In this document: one piece after another, positions 12,238-22,864 of the stretch | Position numbering within the stretch: the first letter of the stretch is position 1 | Layout: every line of letters begins with the position of its first letter | Assembly: GCA_037176705.1 (NCBI GenBank) | Contig: CM073898.1 | Span: 25,962,488 to 26,026,487 of the forward strand | DNA length: 64,000 nt | Direction of reading: 5' to 3' | Origin: Molossus alvarezi | Lineage: Eukaryota > Chordata > Mammalia > Chiroptera > Molossidae | The notes under the pieces: generated by a model | The model's input: only the letters and a program-made list of their open reading frames with translations | Told to the model about the DNA's origin: nothing | Databases searched by the model: none | Program-made: the position numbers and the translations under genes

Positions 12238-12328
12238 CTGAGATAGCTTCCAAAATAAGCAACAATATTTGGGTGTTTACAGTCTTTCATCATAATAATT
12301 TCTTGCTGCACAACTGCAAAGTCTTCTC
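12238..12328 (-). CDS. MAP4K3: MAP4K3 coding exon 3 (alpha-C helix region)
   Basis: This 91-bp exon encodes GEDFAVVQQEIIMMKDCK and then HPNIVAYFGSYL, with split codons at both ends. The acceptor is TTCTAG|GA and the donor CTCAG|GTACG on the minus strand. It covers the alpha-C helix, with the conserved Glu in QQEI expected to pair with the catalytic lysine, and beta strands 4-5. The HPNIVAYFGSYL stretch is typical of the GCK-I (MAP4K) subfamily. The sequence GEDFAVVQQEIIMMKDCKHPN fits MAP4K3 rather than MAP4K5 (which I recall as having a D-D-F-S-L-I-Q-Q version). About 13.6 kb of intron 2 separates it from exon 2. No lesion is seen. Confidence 0.96.
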
Positions 12329-12496
12329 CTAGAATTAAAAAAAAAAAAAGCATATTGAATATTTAATAGATAAAATGAGTTTCAAGATATCTATTTATCT
12401 CAAAATACAATAAATGTTGTTGATACTACTTTTAATGACAATTTCAGTCTCTGCTTGACAGAAAGTAAAATACAGTGACTAAAAAGCATCAACTCT

Positions 12497-12752
12497 GGCC
12501 CTGGCCAGTTTGGCTCAGCGGTTAGAGCGTCGGCCTGCGGTCCGGAGAGACCCGGGTTCGGTTCCCGCTAGGGGCACGTACTTCGGTTGCAGTTTGTCCC
12601 CGGCCCTGGTTGGTCGTGCGGGTGGCAGCCACTCGATGTGTCCCTTCACGTCGAGGTTTCTCTCTCTCTCTCCCTTCCTCTCTCTCCCTCCCACTCTATC
12701 TGTACAAAAAATGGAAAAATATCCTCGGGTGAGGATAAAAAAAAAAAAAAAA
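12497..12752 (+). mobile_element. Ves SINE (type A), well preserved
   Basis: Complete head (CTGGCCAGTTTGGCTCAGCG), intact A and B boxes, (TC)n tract, TCCTCGGGTGAGGATAAAAA tail. Flanked by repeats of aaaaagcatcaact. Confidence 0.95.
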
Positions 12753-12936
12753 GCATCAACTATGGTCCCAGACCGTCTGGATTCAAATCCCAACTTTGTC
12801 CCTTACTAAGCTGTGTAAATTTGGGCAAGTTACTTAACCTCTCTGTGCCAATTTTTTTCTCTGTAAAATGGGGATAAAAGTAATAATAATAACCTATCTC
12901 ATAGCACTGTTGGAAGAGTCAGACTAGGTAATATAT

Positions 12937-13142
12937 AGCCCGGCCAGTGTGGCTCAGTGGTTGAATGTTGACCCAAGCACCAAGAGGTCACAGGTTTGAT
13001 TTCCAGTCAGGGCACAAGCCCAGGTTGTGGGCCTGATCTCCAGTGGGGGGCATTCAGGAGGCGGCCATTTGATGTTCTCTCTCATCGATGTCTCTCTCCC
13101 TCCCCCTTCCTCTCTCTCTAAAGTCAATAAAGAAAAAAAAAA
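12937..13142 (+). mobile_element. Ves SINE (type B)
   Basis: Head GCCCGGCCAGTGTGGCTCAG to an A-rich tail. Imperfect duplications of agactaggtaatatat flank it in the MIR. Confidence 0.92.
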
Positions 13143-13181
13143 TAGACTAGCTAATATATGTAAAATACTTAAAACAGTGCC

Positions 13182-13564
13182 TGTTTGTGGGCCATCTGGT
13201 AACCCACACTGCTAGAGTGTAGGCCTCTTGGCCCTACAAAGAGCCTGTGCAGGTACATTTGACACTCTTGGTGTATTAGGGTTCCTGCCCTAACTTCAAA
13301 AAGAATTATTTCTTTCTGCTAAAATTACACTACATGTTATTTGGTAAAAAAGAAAAAGTAATGTATATTTCCTAGTGAATTATCTGATGATTATTTCTAA
13401 GGCATAACACTAATAAAGTAATAATAGCAAATGTTTATATAGCATTTATTGGTAATTCACTAACCCTAATACACCAAGAGTGTCAAATGTACCTCCAAAG
13501 GCTCTTTGTAGGGCAAAGAGGCCTATACTCTAGCAGTACCGAGTTACCAGATGGCCCACAAACA
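13182..13564. repeat. Long inverted repeat, about 100-bp arms
   Basis: Left arm 13182-13283 (tgtttgtgggccatctggta...) is the reverse complement of right arm 13462-13564, at about 90% identity by eye, separated by a 178-bp AT-rich spacer. No transposon family or target duplication is evident. Transcribed as part of intron 2 it would fold into a long hairpin. Confidence 0.88.
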
Positions 13565-14186
13565 TAGCTTAGCTTGTATTCCAATGCCTTGTACCAACTG
13601 TGCTGAGCCTGGTCAGACTATTAGCAAATAATCTCTCTTCTTCTACTCCCTCCCTGACCAAATTCCTCAAAATAAGATCTGGCAATGCTATAGCGGGGTC
13701 ACATGCTGTGGCTCCTGAATGAACACTTGTCACAGAGAGAAAAGGAACGGCAGTGAATGCAAATGTGGCGAACCAGAGACTGTGCGAAAGGAGAACAAAT
13801 ATAAGTGCTTACATTTAAATCAAAGTAGCTTTAGGTTACTATTTCAGTTTTTAAAATATTACATGTCATAAGAGCCTGATTAGAGGAACATCTGGCAAAG
13901 TGAAAAACAGAAGTCTTCCAAAGTACCCCTCAAATTAGAAGTATGCAGTTGCTAGGGCAAGCCCTGACATCTCTGGTCTTGGTATCTTCCCATTATAAAT
14001 GCAACCGAGTCTTGAAGTAGCTCAACCATGAACCATTGGGCCCAATATCAAAATCCACCTTACTGCTCACTCATAAGGGAAGAAGTCATGAAGAACAGAC
14101 TGTATGTCAGGTTCTTAATTTCTGCAATGAAGTGTATATAAAATCAAATATCTCCAAAGGGAGAATAGAAAATTTGCATTCCTCTG

Positions 14187-14448
14187 CTATGGCCAGTTTG
14201 GCTCAGCAGTTAGAGCGTTGGCCCGCAGACCAGAGAGTCCTGGGTTCGGTTCCCGCTAAGGGCACAAACCTTGGTTGCAGTTTGTCCCGGGCCCTGGTTG
14301 GGGTCGTGTGGGTGGCAGCCAGTTGATGTGTCTCTCTCACATTGATGTTTCTCTCTCTCTCTTCCTCCCTCTCTCTCTCCTGCTCTATCTGAAGATGAAT
14401 GCAAAAATGTCCTCGGGTGAGGATAAGAAAAAGAAAAGAAAAACAACA
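14187..14448 (+). mobile_element. Ves SINE (type A)
   Basis: Head from 'atggccagtttggctcagca', B box GGTTCGGTTCC, CTCGGGTGAGGATAAG tail. Confidence 0.92.
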
Positions 14449-15104
14449 ACAGTTGTTTATGGAAAAAAACCCAAAAAACTAGTGAACCAGAAAATTTTTA
14501 TGCCTCCAAAATTTCAGAAGAAAATCACTCTACTGAGAGCCTCTTCTGAGTCCAATTTCCACCATTAAGAAAGAATTCCAGATTTTTAGTACTTTAAAAA
14601 AATTTTCAAGTTAAAAATAATAAAGCCAAAATGAAACTAATACCAATTTTCAGAGATATACTAAATTCTTTGAAAGTTTTAAATTTTGCTTTCTTGCTTG
14701 CCTCTCAAATTATACTTATCCCCAAGCTGGTGAAAGGGTACATGAGATCAAAGTTGATCTAGTCAGAGTGAACACTAGGACTTTAATGTTCAGATAGCAG
14801 CTCTCTTTCTGGGGTTAGCCCTGACAGTTCAGCAGTCATCACACAACTTCAAAGGGAACCAGCTTTAGAAAAAAGTTGATATGCAGAAAACCGAAGAGAA
14901 ACTGGAAAAAGGAGGAAGAAGAAAGGCACATGACATGATTGAGTTACCTCAGCTGCCTCTAGATATACTTGTATATAACCAGTAAATTCCTTGCATTGTT
15001 TAAGCCATCTTGAGTGGCTTCTGTTACAACTGCAAGCATCACCAATTCCTCAGGGATCTTTGTCCTTATCATTGCCCTTAGGACACTGCAGCGTCTGCAT
15101 GTCT

Positions 15105-15195
15105 ATGTCCTCATTAGATTATGAGGTCCTCTAGGACAGGATTATGCATGCCTTAATCACCTTTGTATCCCTAGCACCTGATATGTGATTCTTCT
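15105..15195 (+). repeat. L2-like fragment
   Basis: Pattern 'gaggtcctctaggacagga' to 'tttgtatccctagcacctg' is typical of an L2 3' region. Confidence 0.5.
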
Positions 15196-15604
15196 TCTTC
15201 TCCATGATGACTCTAAATCAGGCATATCTGCTTTTGGTTTAATTTCAAGCAGTTATACAGTTAATTGCTTATGTGCTACTCTTGTGCTTTCCACTGAAAC
15301 CTGTCAGTGGTTTTAAGTCTTCAACTACCTCTTCTTCCCCATGTAATGTTGTTGATCCAAGTGCATTATCTTTTTCCTAGTAAGTCATTTCCATGTGATT
15401 ACAAAAACAGCCAAATTAAATTCAACACTTTAGGGGGATCCAAAGAAATAATCTATAACTCAATGTTTAAAGGTAACTGGAAAAAATAGATTTGTGTAGA
15501 AATAAAGAAAACAGAGTTTAATACATTAATAATCCAGAGGAGCCTAATAGTGGATTTAAAGGACCTCCTTCAAAGCTCAAGGGAAATAAATTCTGAAAAA
15601 CAAG

Positions 15605-15619
15605 CCCCCCCCCCCCCAG
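15605..15619. repeat. Poly-C run
   Basis: About 14 uninterrupted C residues. Confidence 0.9.
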
Positions 15620-15944
15620 TTCTAGAACACTTAATAGGATACTGTAGAACTGAATGATTAGACTCCACAATCTCTAAAAATTATTTCCAATTCTGAGAGT
15701 CTAAGATTTTTTGATAAAATTTTTATACATAAAAGTAAATAATACATCTTCCAGAAGATGGCAAAAAATACACACACACACTCACAAAAAAAAAATAACT
15801 GAGAAAAACAAGCAAGCCTATAAGTAGAGCAGATAATGAATAAACCAAGTAAACCGACAGACATATATAAACTATTACAGGCAAAATTCTTAGAACATAA
15901 CAGTATTAAGCATTCAATAAATGTTAACTATTTGTAATAGACCA

Positions 15945-16140
15945 CAGAATGACCCCAAAGGTATCTAGAGCCTAGTCCCTGATACCTGTGAATGTTACTT
16001 TATGGTAAAAGGAGTTCTGCAAATGTGATTACATTAAGGATCTTGGGATGGCGGGATTATCCTGAATTACGTATTCATATTCATAAAGCTAAATCACTAA
16101 ACAGACACAAAGGATTGGGCATGAAAAAGAAACTGCAGAT
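15945..16140 (+). repeat. Probable MaLR LTR fragment
   Basis: The run 'gaccccaaaggtatctagag' to 'gcaaatgtgattacattaag' to 'gatcttgggatgg' resembles an MLT1-type LTR. Family from memory. Confidence 0.45.
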
Positions 16141-16864
16141 ATACTAAAAAGTCCTTTCTTTGTTTTTTGCTGTTTTATTTTTGAGCACTATTATTTTTAA
16201 ATGTGTACATTTCTAATTTGCCCAGTATAGTCAGCCTCAAGCCCATAATATGGCTCTAATATATTAAAGTGTAGCTAAGCAATCCATGATTAACCTTGCA
16301 AAGTAATTATCATAAATGATGTAACGACGACTTTCTTCACGATGGCAATAAACACAGAACAGCACTGCGTAAACAACTGGTGGAAAGGGAGCTACTTAAG
16401 TACTCCAGGGAGACAGCAAAAGGATGCAGAGAAATAATTACCCTGGTGTCTTGCCACTCTATGATGAAAACACAGGGGAGAAAGCACCTCTCCTGCCTGT
16501 CAGGGCAGAGAAACTAATGTGAAAAGCTGCCAGAAAAGCAAATTCGTAAAACAATAGCTTTGCAGATCCATGAAAAAATAGTAAAATGAGGTCTTACTGG
16601 TATCTCTTCACACTTTAAAAATTTTGCTGTATAATTTAATAAATTCTGCTTTTGATGGAAATAAAACATAATACCCTATTTTCTCCCTGCTGGTCAATCT
16701 ATGTTTCATTGTATTTGAAAAGGAATGAGTTTCTCCACAAGGTGCTACTTAATTAATCAGTTATCTGTTTTTATATTCTACTTTAATAACCAGTACTGCA
16801 AATGAGCAGCAATAAGCAACTTTAATTATACCACATTTTTTAGGGTAAAAAAACCCTAAAGAAC

Positions 16865-16985
16865 AATGGACCGAGAATCAGAGGAATCAGATCCACAAAA
16901 AAGATGTGTGACTCTGGGCAAAGTATAAGTACTGTGCCTACTTTTCCACAACATGAAACATGAGTGTCAGGCTTAAGAGAATGTT
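16865..16985 (+). repeat. Weak MIR-like fragment
   Basis: 'gtgactctgggcaaagta' followed by 'cctacttttccacaacatg' follows the MIR core pattern loosely. Confidence 0.35.
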
Positions 16986-17273
16986 CACACAATTCCTTCC
17001 AACCGCCAGGTACTTTCTATGATAAAGGTTTTCAAAGAGGTGAAACCTCTGACAACCATCAACATAGATGACCTAGAAAGTTCTTTATGTCTCTAAAATT
17101 GACTTTAAAACATAAAAAGAAAAAAAAATGATTCAACAGATTCATAATACAGGAAGTTATAACACCTTATAAGAACCTGAAAGTACATACATGAGTTCTA
17201 TTCTATTAGCAAGTATATAACTGTGAGTTCTATCCTATCAGCAAGCTCTGCCACAAGCTTTCATCTTGATCCA

Positions 17274-17349
17274 CTTTTTTTTTTTTTTTTATCCTCACCC
17301 AAGGACATTTTTCCATTTTTTTGTTCAGATAGAGTGGGAGGGAGGCGGG

Positions 17350-17395
<46 letters not shown>

Positions 17396-17553
17396 TCGAC
17401 GTGAAAGGGACACATCGAGTGGCCGCCACCCGCACAACCAACCAGGGCCGGGGACAAACTGCAACCGAGGTACGCGCCCTTAGTGGAAACCGAACCCGGG
17501 TCTCTCTGGACCGCAGGCCGACGTTCTAACCGCTGAACCAAATTGGCCAGGGC
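17274..17553 (-). mobile_element. Ves SINE (type A) with expanded GA tract
   Basis: Antisense copy: poly-T and ATCCTCACCCAAGGACA at the left, head complement GGCCAGGGC at the right. An about 40-bp (GA)n run (17350-17391) replaces the usual pyrimidine tract. Flanked by gatccactttt. Confidence 0.93.
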
Positions 17554-18584
17554 GATCCACTTTTCATTTTCTCTCAAAATAAGTGTCAAGAGTTGGCAGG
17601 GTGCTAGTCCAAACAGCTTAATGACCACAGGAACCAACCTGTAGTCTGATAAAATCAGGTTCACCGACTCATTGCAATGAGGAAGACCACACACTAGAGA
17701 CCTTGGGCCACATCACAAAACAAAGGAAAGGATAAGAGTTATAAGAGTTGTAAGATTCTGCGAAGAGTAGGGCTTAGAACAGGTGACATTTACATGCAAA
17801 GCAGAGCTGTGTGTAAAGGGTCTACGTCAGGACTCAACTGCAAAGTGAACCCAAGGTCCTCTTTCCTCAGGAACTGCCAAGTTAAGATAGATGTAGATGC
17901 TGTGTCCAGAAACCCCATATCTGAAGCTGTGCATCTCGGCTGTAAATCAAGACTGCCTCTTTATGTCAAAATGACTTAGATTCCCCAAGGAAGAGGAGGA
18001 TGTTTTATTCTTGCTGATATAATTTACACATAGCCAAGTTTCTGGTAGTCTATGATTTTCGAGAACAAAGTTTCTCAGTGAGTAAGCAAGCCATAGTCAC
18101 TCAAAGACTGGATCTGTCAGGACACTTTATAGCTGCGCCATTCTTGGGAGAAATATTGAGTGAGGCTTTATCTGTGTCTGTTATTCCAGCCTGACAAACG
18201 ACCAGCCAGCTTTTTGCTCTCTCCATTAGTTACTTGAGATTACTGTCTCCATTGTAGCCAGGGTGTAAAGAACAGCTTGCTAATCAAACTGATTACATTA
18301 TACTCTTCATAAAGAAGTTTATTTGCTGGTTTATCTTTTGTTTTTTTATTATGCATAAACTTCACCACAAAAGATGTCCAATTTGAACAAATATACTGGT
18401 TTTGAGGAAACACATCTTACCCCAATGAAGTTCACATACTACTCTTTAAATGTGAATAAAACTCACTTAGCTTGTTAAGTGGTGGCTCTACCACTAAAGA
18501 TTTTTCATATATTAGTTCTAGAAAACACGTATATTTTAAAATTGAATAAATATCCAGCTAACACCACTGCCAATGTCTGAGAGC

Positions 18585-18785
18585 GGTAGAAGAGTAGGCC
18601 ACACTGCCAGGGCTCAAATCTCAGCTTGCCCTAACAGGTGGGTTTGCGTGACATTGCTTTCAGTGTTTTTGTTTCCTTATTTTAAAAACAGAGTAATAAT
18701 ATAAGGATTAGATGAGTCAACAAACGTAAAGCACTTAGAACACGGCCTGGCACAAAGTAAGTTTGAATAAATTCTAGCTATTTAT
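18585..18785 (+). repeat. MIR
   Basis: MIR pattern: 'gctcaaatctcagcttgcc', 'gattagatgagtcaacaaac', 'gtaaagcacttagaacacgg'. Confidence 0.75.
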
Positions 18786-18854
18786 TAGGAAAAACATGTC
18801 ATGGTTTAAACCAGCCCATCTCTAAAAGATCTTCTTGGTCTTACATCTTCTTCA

Positions 18855-18985
18855 TTAATTTGATTTATCCAATAAATATTTACTAAGTGTCTATGAGGTG
18901 CCAGGCAATGTGTCAGGCACTGGGAACCTTATGGTAGAGAAGGCAGATATGAGGTTTGACCTCACACAAAGCACAGTCTAGTGAA
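18855..18985 (+). repeat. L2-like fragment
   Basis: 'aaatatttactaagtgtcta' to 'gtgccaggcaatgtgtcagg' to 'cactgggaacc' is the classic L2 pattern. Confidence 0.65.
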
Positions 18986-19119
18986 GACTTCAGCACCACT
19001 ACATTCTTACCAACAGTAATTATAATTTTTTTCTACTAAACACACCCTTGGTACTTTTCCCAAAGAATCGTTGTTATCAGACAGTGAGTTCCTTTATGAC
19101 AAGGACCATTTCTTTTTTA

Positions 19120-19313
19120 ATCCTTGCCTGAGAATATGTTTTTATTGATGTTTTAGAGAAAGGGCAAGGGAGAGATTGAGAGAGAAAAACATCAATGTGA
19201 ACAAGAAACAAGAATCGGTTGCCTCCCAGAGGTGCTCTGACTGGGGATAGAACCCACAACCTTTCGGTGTTCGGGGTGACGCTCCAACTAACCGAACCAC
19301 CGGGCCAGGGCAA
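19120..19313 (-). mobile_element. Ves SINE (type B-like)
   Basis: Antisense copy ending CACCGGGCCAGGGC, flanked by 'aaggaccatttctt' repeats at about 19099-19112 and 19312-19325. The provirus lies 30 bp to the right. Confidence 0.8.
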
Positions 19314-19350
19314 GGACCATTTCTTGATGCCGATAATGCTAGTGCCTAGC

Positions 19351-19701
19351 TGTGGGAGACTTTTGCATGGCATCCATTTTGTTGCAGTCTGCTCTGCTGT
19401 CTCCGCCCCAGGGCGGGGTCTCTCTGCATACAGTGTCTGCATTCCTCTAGATAATTGTTTACTCCATTCTTTGCTTATCATTTGTTCCACCTGGGGTATT
19501 TACTGGAATTTGCTTCAGGTGGGATACTCATTAACTGTTTCACCTGTTTTTCCCCTATATATTATGTGAACTCCCCCTGAATAAATAAATAAACGAGATT
19601 TGATCAGAGCCCTATCTTGTCTCCATTTCTCGTGTCTCCTGTCCCTCCTCATCCTCACTCCCCCTCTAGAGTCCTCGTTGCTCGACCTGCGGGACGGGTC
19701 A
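19351..19701 (+). repeat. Provirus 5' LTR
   Basis: 351 bp from TGTGGGAGAC to GGGTCA. It contains a TATA-like 'ctatatatt' near 19555 and AATAAA from 19580 (expanded to an (AATA)n run here). Compared with the 3' LTR I count about eight substitutions, a 4-bp indel, an 8-bp indel and a variable C-rich tract, suggesting only a few per cent divergence since insertion. Confidence 0.92.
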
Positions 19702-19703
19702 AG

Positions 19704-19721
19704 TGGTGCCCAACGTGGGGC
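19704..19721 (+). other. Primer binding site (lysine tRNA type)
   Basis: TGGTGCCCAACGTGGGGC starts two bases after the 5' LTR. It is the tRNA-Lys-1,2-type site used by Mason-Pfizer-like betaretroviruses, with one change from TGGCGCCC. Confidence 0.88.
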
Positions 19722-19823
19722 TCGAGCACAGGGGATCCAGTGAAGGACGCCGTTCGAGTGGCCGGCAGAAAGGAAAGGAAAAGAGGGAACGACGTGGGAA
19801 CCTGCTGCGTCTGCACCCCTCGG

Positions 19824-19825
19824 GT
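19824..19825 (+). promoter_or_regulatory. Proviral 5' splice donor
   Basis: TCGG|GTAAGT lies between the primer site and the gag start, the expected place for the env-mRNA donor. Its partner is the acceptor at 21671-21672. Confidence 0.7.
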
Positions 19826-19852
19826 AAGTGAACGGCGATTATGGGTTAAGCA

Positions 19853-20194
19853 ATGAGCCAAGATAAGATGTTCGTTGAAGGACTAGGAAAGGCTATAAAG
19901 GCACGAGGAGTAAAGGTAAAAATTAAGCATTTGTGTCAGTATTTTGATTATATTAAGGAAGTTTGCCCTTGGTTTCCTACAGAGGGAACTATAGATCAAA
20001 ACCGATGGAAAATAGTCGGTGATGCTCTTAAAGATTACTATAAAACTTATGGACCCAAGAAGGTCCCGGTAACTGCTTTTTCTTGTTGGAATTTAATAGA
20101 TGAAATCCTATCTCAGAGACATTCTGATCCTCTCATTGTCAATGTAGTAGAAAATGGCGAGGGTACATTACAGAAAGAAAAAAAGGGGAAATAA
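19853..20194 (+). pseudogene. gag: Betaretroviral gag, matrix part (frame 1)
   Basis: 113 codons from the first ATG after the leader. The matrix domain is recognisable by residues FDYIKEVCPWFPTEGTID and the later YYKTYGPKKVPVTAFSCWN, typical of betaretroviral MA. The frame runs out in an A/G-rich stretch near 20180, and gag-like sequence carries on in another frame from about 20154. The frame break is most simply an indel in the A/G runs. Confidence 0.88.
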
Positions 20195-21458
20195 AGAAAA
20201 AAGGGGGAATGAAAATGAAAGTAAAGAATGTGAGGACTTCATGTCATTCGATAGTGATAATGAGGAAGAAAAAACCGAGCCCACTCGGAATAAAAGCTCT
20301 CATACGGGGAGACGAGAAAAACTAACAGAGAGAGAGGGTGGGGAAATCAAAAAAACAAAAACTAGTGCTGCCCCAGAGGAAATAATCAAATCCAAGACAA
20401 AGATTTATCCCGACCTATCAGTATATTTGGAGATTGTTCCTGACGGAGGAGAGGTTGATTGGGATGAATTGGCGGATGAAGCTGCCAGATATCATAACTC
20501 TGATTGGCCGCCTGTTTCTCAACGCCCCCCGCCTTATATTAATAACTCCAGTGTACCCCCACTGGCATGTCCAGTTCTTGACCCTAGAAAAGAACTTAGA
20601 GATAAAATTGAACACCTCAAAGAACAAATAAAACTGGAAAGAGAGCACCAAGATCTCATAACCCAATTAGAAGGACTAAAAATAGGAAAATCTAAAAGGG
20701 AGAGTGAAGTAAAACCAGAAACCCTTGGGAATCAAAAACCACCCATGAGGGGAGCCGCCCCAAAGATCCCTCCCGGCACGCAGCCTGCACTGGAGCCGGA
20801 TGATATAGAGGCTTTTCCAGTAACAGAAACAGTGGGCGCACAAGGACAGGCTTGGCGCCACCATAGCGGGTTTGATTTTAAATTAATAAAGGAGTTAAAG
20901 ACCGCTGTAGCACAATACGGAGCCACAGCCCCGTATACTATGGCAATTTTAGAATCTGTAGCCGAGAATTGGCTTACGCCTGGGGATTGGCAGACGTTAG
21001 CCCGAGCGACACTTGCTGGAGGAGACTATCTCCTGTGGAAATCAGAATATGTAGAGAACTGCAGGGACATTGCTAAACGCAACGCGCAGGCTGGTAATGG
21101 ATGGAATTTTGATATGCTAATAGGAAAAGGAAATTATGCTAATAGTGATGCCCAAATGCAATTTGATGCAGGTCTTTTTGCACAAGTTCAGGCTGCAGGC
21201 ACTAGAGCATGGAGGAAACTGCCCACCAAGGGCGACATGAGCTCCTCCCTTACTAACATTAAACAAGGACCTGATGAGCCTTTTGCAGATTTTGTTCACC
21301 ACTTAATTACTGCAGCAGGCAGAATTTTCGGTAATGCAGACGCCGGCTCGGATTTTGTTAAACAATTGGCTTTTGAAAAGGCTAATGCCGCCTGTCAAGC
21401 CGCTATTAGACCTTATAAGAAAAAGACTGATTTAACTGGCTATATTCGCCTATGCTGA
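20154..21458 (+). pseudogene. gag: Betaretroviral gag, linker and capsid part (frame 2)
   Basis: 434 codons in frame. An acidic and lysine-rich linker is followed by a PPPY late-domain motif (20526-20537), a coiled-coil-like charged stretch, then the capsid, starting about [15 protein letters not shown]. It includes a recognisable major homology region ([14 protein letters not shown], about 21268-21309). The frame closes at 21456-21458, but capsid-like codons continue in another frame to about 21540, so a second frame break is present. No nucleocapsid zinc knuckles follow: the element jumps to env. Confidence 0.9.
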
Positions 21459-21646
21459 TATTGGGGCTGCCTATCAACAGGGCTTGCCATGGCTGCCGCC
21501 TTGCAAGGGTATACAGTTAGACAATTCTTATCCCAACAAAACAAGAGTAAATGTTTTAGAGCATCTGGTTAAACAGATTGATCAAGTTAAAGGAATAACA
21601 GATAACCATATAGATAACTCCAGGGACAAAAATTCGCCCTGAGAGC

Positions 21647-21672
21647 CTTTCCTGTTTTTTTCTTTATTTCAG
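21647..21672 (+). promoter_or_regulatory. Proviral env splice acceptor (candidate)
   Basis: A long T-rich tract (CCTGTTTTTTTCTTTATTTC) ends in AG at 21671-21672, just before env-like sequence. It pairs logically with the donor at 19824. Confidence 0.6.
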
Positions 21673-21730
21673 GAATGGACCGGAAGGCTGAAATCTTACT
21701 GCAGGGATACTACTGCATCTTTGCCTGCTT

Positions 21731-22069
21731 GTGGAAGGAGGTCTGGGGACTCCTCCAAACCCTGACGAGCTCCTGAGGGCCTTATTTGCCCCCCATGTGA
21801 CTGCCTTGCAGGAACGCTGCTGCTTAAAAGAGCTTTTCGATAACCCCTTTTGGAGCAGACTAAATGGGGTGCTGCCTTATCTTCTCCCTCTGTTGGGCCC
21901 CTTACTTGGCCTTTTACTGATTGTGTCATTAGGACCTTTCCTCTTCAATGAGGTGATGGCTTTCATCAAGCAGCAGATAGATGCCATTAAGATGCAACCT
22001 ATATACAGGTCCACTATCATAAACTTGAAATGGCCGACAGAGAAGCTCACTCTAGCTGTGAGTCAATAA
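21731..22069 (+). pseudogene. env: Env transmembrane subunit C-terminal fragment
   Basis: 112 codons. The tail half reads as the end of a type-D-like TM subunit: a cysteine pair, then NPFWSRLNG, then a hydrophobic membrane segment (about 21865-21950) and a short cytoplasmic tail ending near 22069. The surface subunit, fusion peptide and heptads are missing. The first 20-30 codons may be out of the native frame. Confidence 0.75.
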
Positions 22070-22072
22070 GCT

Positions 22073-22330
22073 ATGACTATGCCCGAGATGGCAAATAGTG
22101 AGTCTCAAAAACCTCGTCACCTTGGTGTGCTGGACTGGATAGCCAGAGATGGGCAACTGGAACTCACACGCATCGCCAACTACCACCTAAGACAGGAACA
22201 AGGCCTTATGCTGCCTTGCTATTCCAATGACGGGTTTGGACAGGTTGGCACCGTGTGCAAGTTTCCTGACCTAAGACAGGCACAGTCCCCTCAAGGTATT
22301 ATTTCGGCCTTAAAATTAAAAAAAAGGGGG
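22073..22330 (+). other. Unidentified reading frame between env and the polypurine tract
   Basis: An open frame of about 85 codons starts four bases after the env stop and runs into the polypurine tract. I do not recognise the product (it contains YHLRQEQGLMLPCYSNDGFG). It could be a displaced env or pol scrap or a lineage-specific 3' sequence. Confidence 0.35.
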
Positions 22331-22335
22331 GGGGA
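22318..22335 (+). other. Polypurine tract
   Basis: AAAAAAAA then a run of nine G and A directly upstream of the 3' LTR start, as expected for plus-strand priming. Confidence 0.85.
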
Positions 22336-22337
22336 CC

Positions 22338-22682
22338 TGTGGGAGACTTTTGCATGGCATCCATTTAGTTGCAGTCTGCTCTGCTGTCTCCGCCCCAGGG
22401 CGGGGTCTCTCTGCATACAATGTCTGCATTCCTCTAGATAATTGTTTACTCCATTCTTATCATTTGTTCCACCTGGGGTATTTACTGGAATTTGCTTCAG
22501 GTGGGATACTCATTAACTGTTTCACCTGTTTTTCCCCTATATATTATGTGAACTCCCCCTGAATAAACGAGACTTGATCAGAGCCCTGTCTTGTCTCCAT
22601 TTCTCGTGTCTCTTGTCCCTCCTCATCCTCCCCCCCCCTCCGACCCCCAGAGTCCTCCTTGCTCGACCTGCGGGACAGGTCA
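22338..22682 (+). repeat. Provirus 3' LTR
   Basis: 345 bp, TGTGGGAGAC to GACAGGTCA, colinear with the 5' LTR. It has a single AATAAA where the 5' copy has a short tandem expansion, and a C-rich tract near its end. Confidence 0.92.
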
Positions 22683-22864
22683 CTAACTAAAGGTCTTAAC
22701 AACATAGTCAGTAAATATTTGTGGCAATTCCCCAGTGCTTGTTTCTATAATATATATTTTTGCACATTATATTTTACCATTGAGATCCCATTACTGTTTA
22801 ACTGTCTATTTCTCCCTTCAACTGTCAGTTTTTGCTTTATATATTTTGGGGCTTTGTTTTTATG

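Larger units (their letters stand above)
12480..13180 (+). repeat. MIR interrupted by two Ves SINEs
   Basis: MIR core at 12753-12936 ('ggattcaaatcccaactttg', 'acttaacctctctgtgcc', 'aaaatggggataaaagtaat'), continuing at 13143-13180 ('taaaatacttaaaacagtgc'). Duplicated MIR bases flank both SINEs. Confidence 0.8.
19351..22682 (+). mobile_element. Betaretrovirus-like provirus, pol-deleted (class II ERV)
   Basis: A 3.3-kb provirus with two near-identical LTRs, a lysine-tRNA-type primer site, a 5' splice donor, betaretroviral gag, a C-terminal env TM fragment and a polypurine tract. Protease, reverse transcriptase, RNase H, integrase and the env surface unit are absent: gag breaks off at about 21540 and env TM starts near 21700. 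gag is itself frame-broken. Candidate 5-bp target repeats ctagc (19346-19350) and ctaac (22683-22687) differ by one base. It is antisense to MAP4K3. It cannot replicate by itself; mobilisation would have needed proteins from a related virus (inference). Confidence 0.9.

Noticed and set aside
12515..12550. tRNA genes
   Set aside because: A and B boxes are seen at every Ves SINE, but they are SINE promoters. No cloverleaf with matching acceptor stem stands alone.
12510..12809. Recurring open frames starting MAQRLERRPAV... (also near 17694, 26435, 36704, 56439, 60565)
   Set aside because: They are all translations of the same Ves SINE head and body; no gene. Their number reflects SINE copies.
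19077..19490. 137-codon minus-strand frame
   Set aside because: Spans a Ves SINE and the 5' LTR in antisense; no gene.
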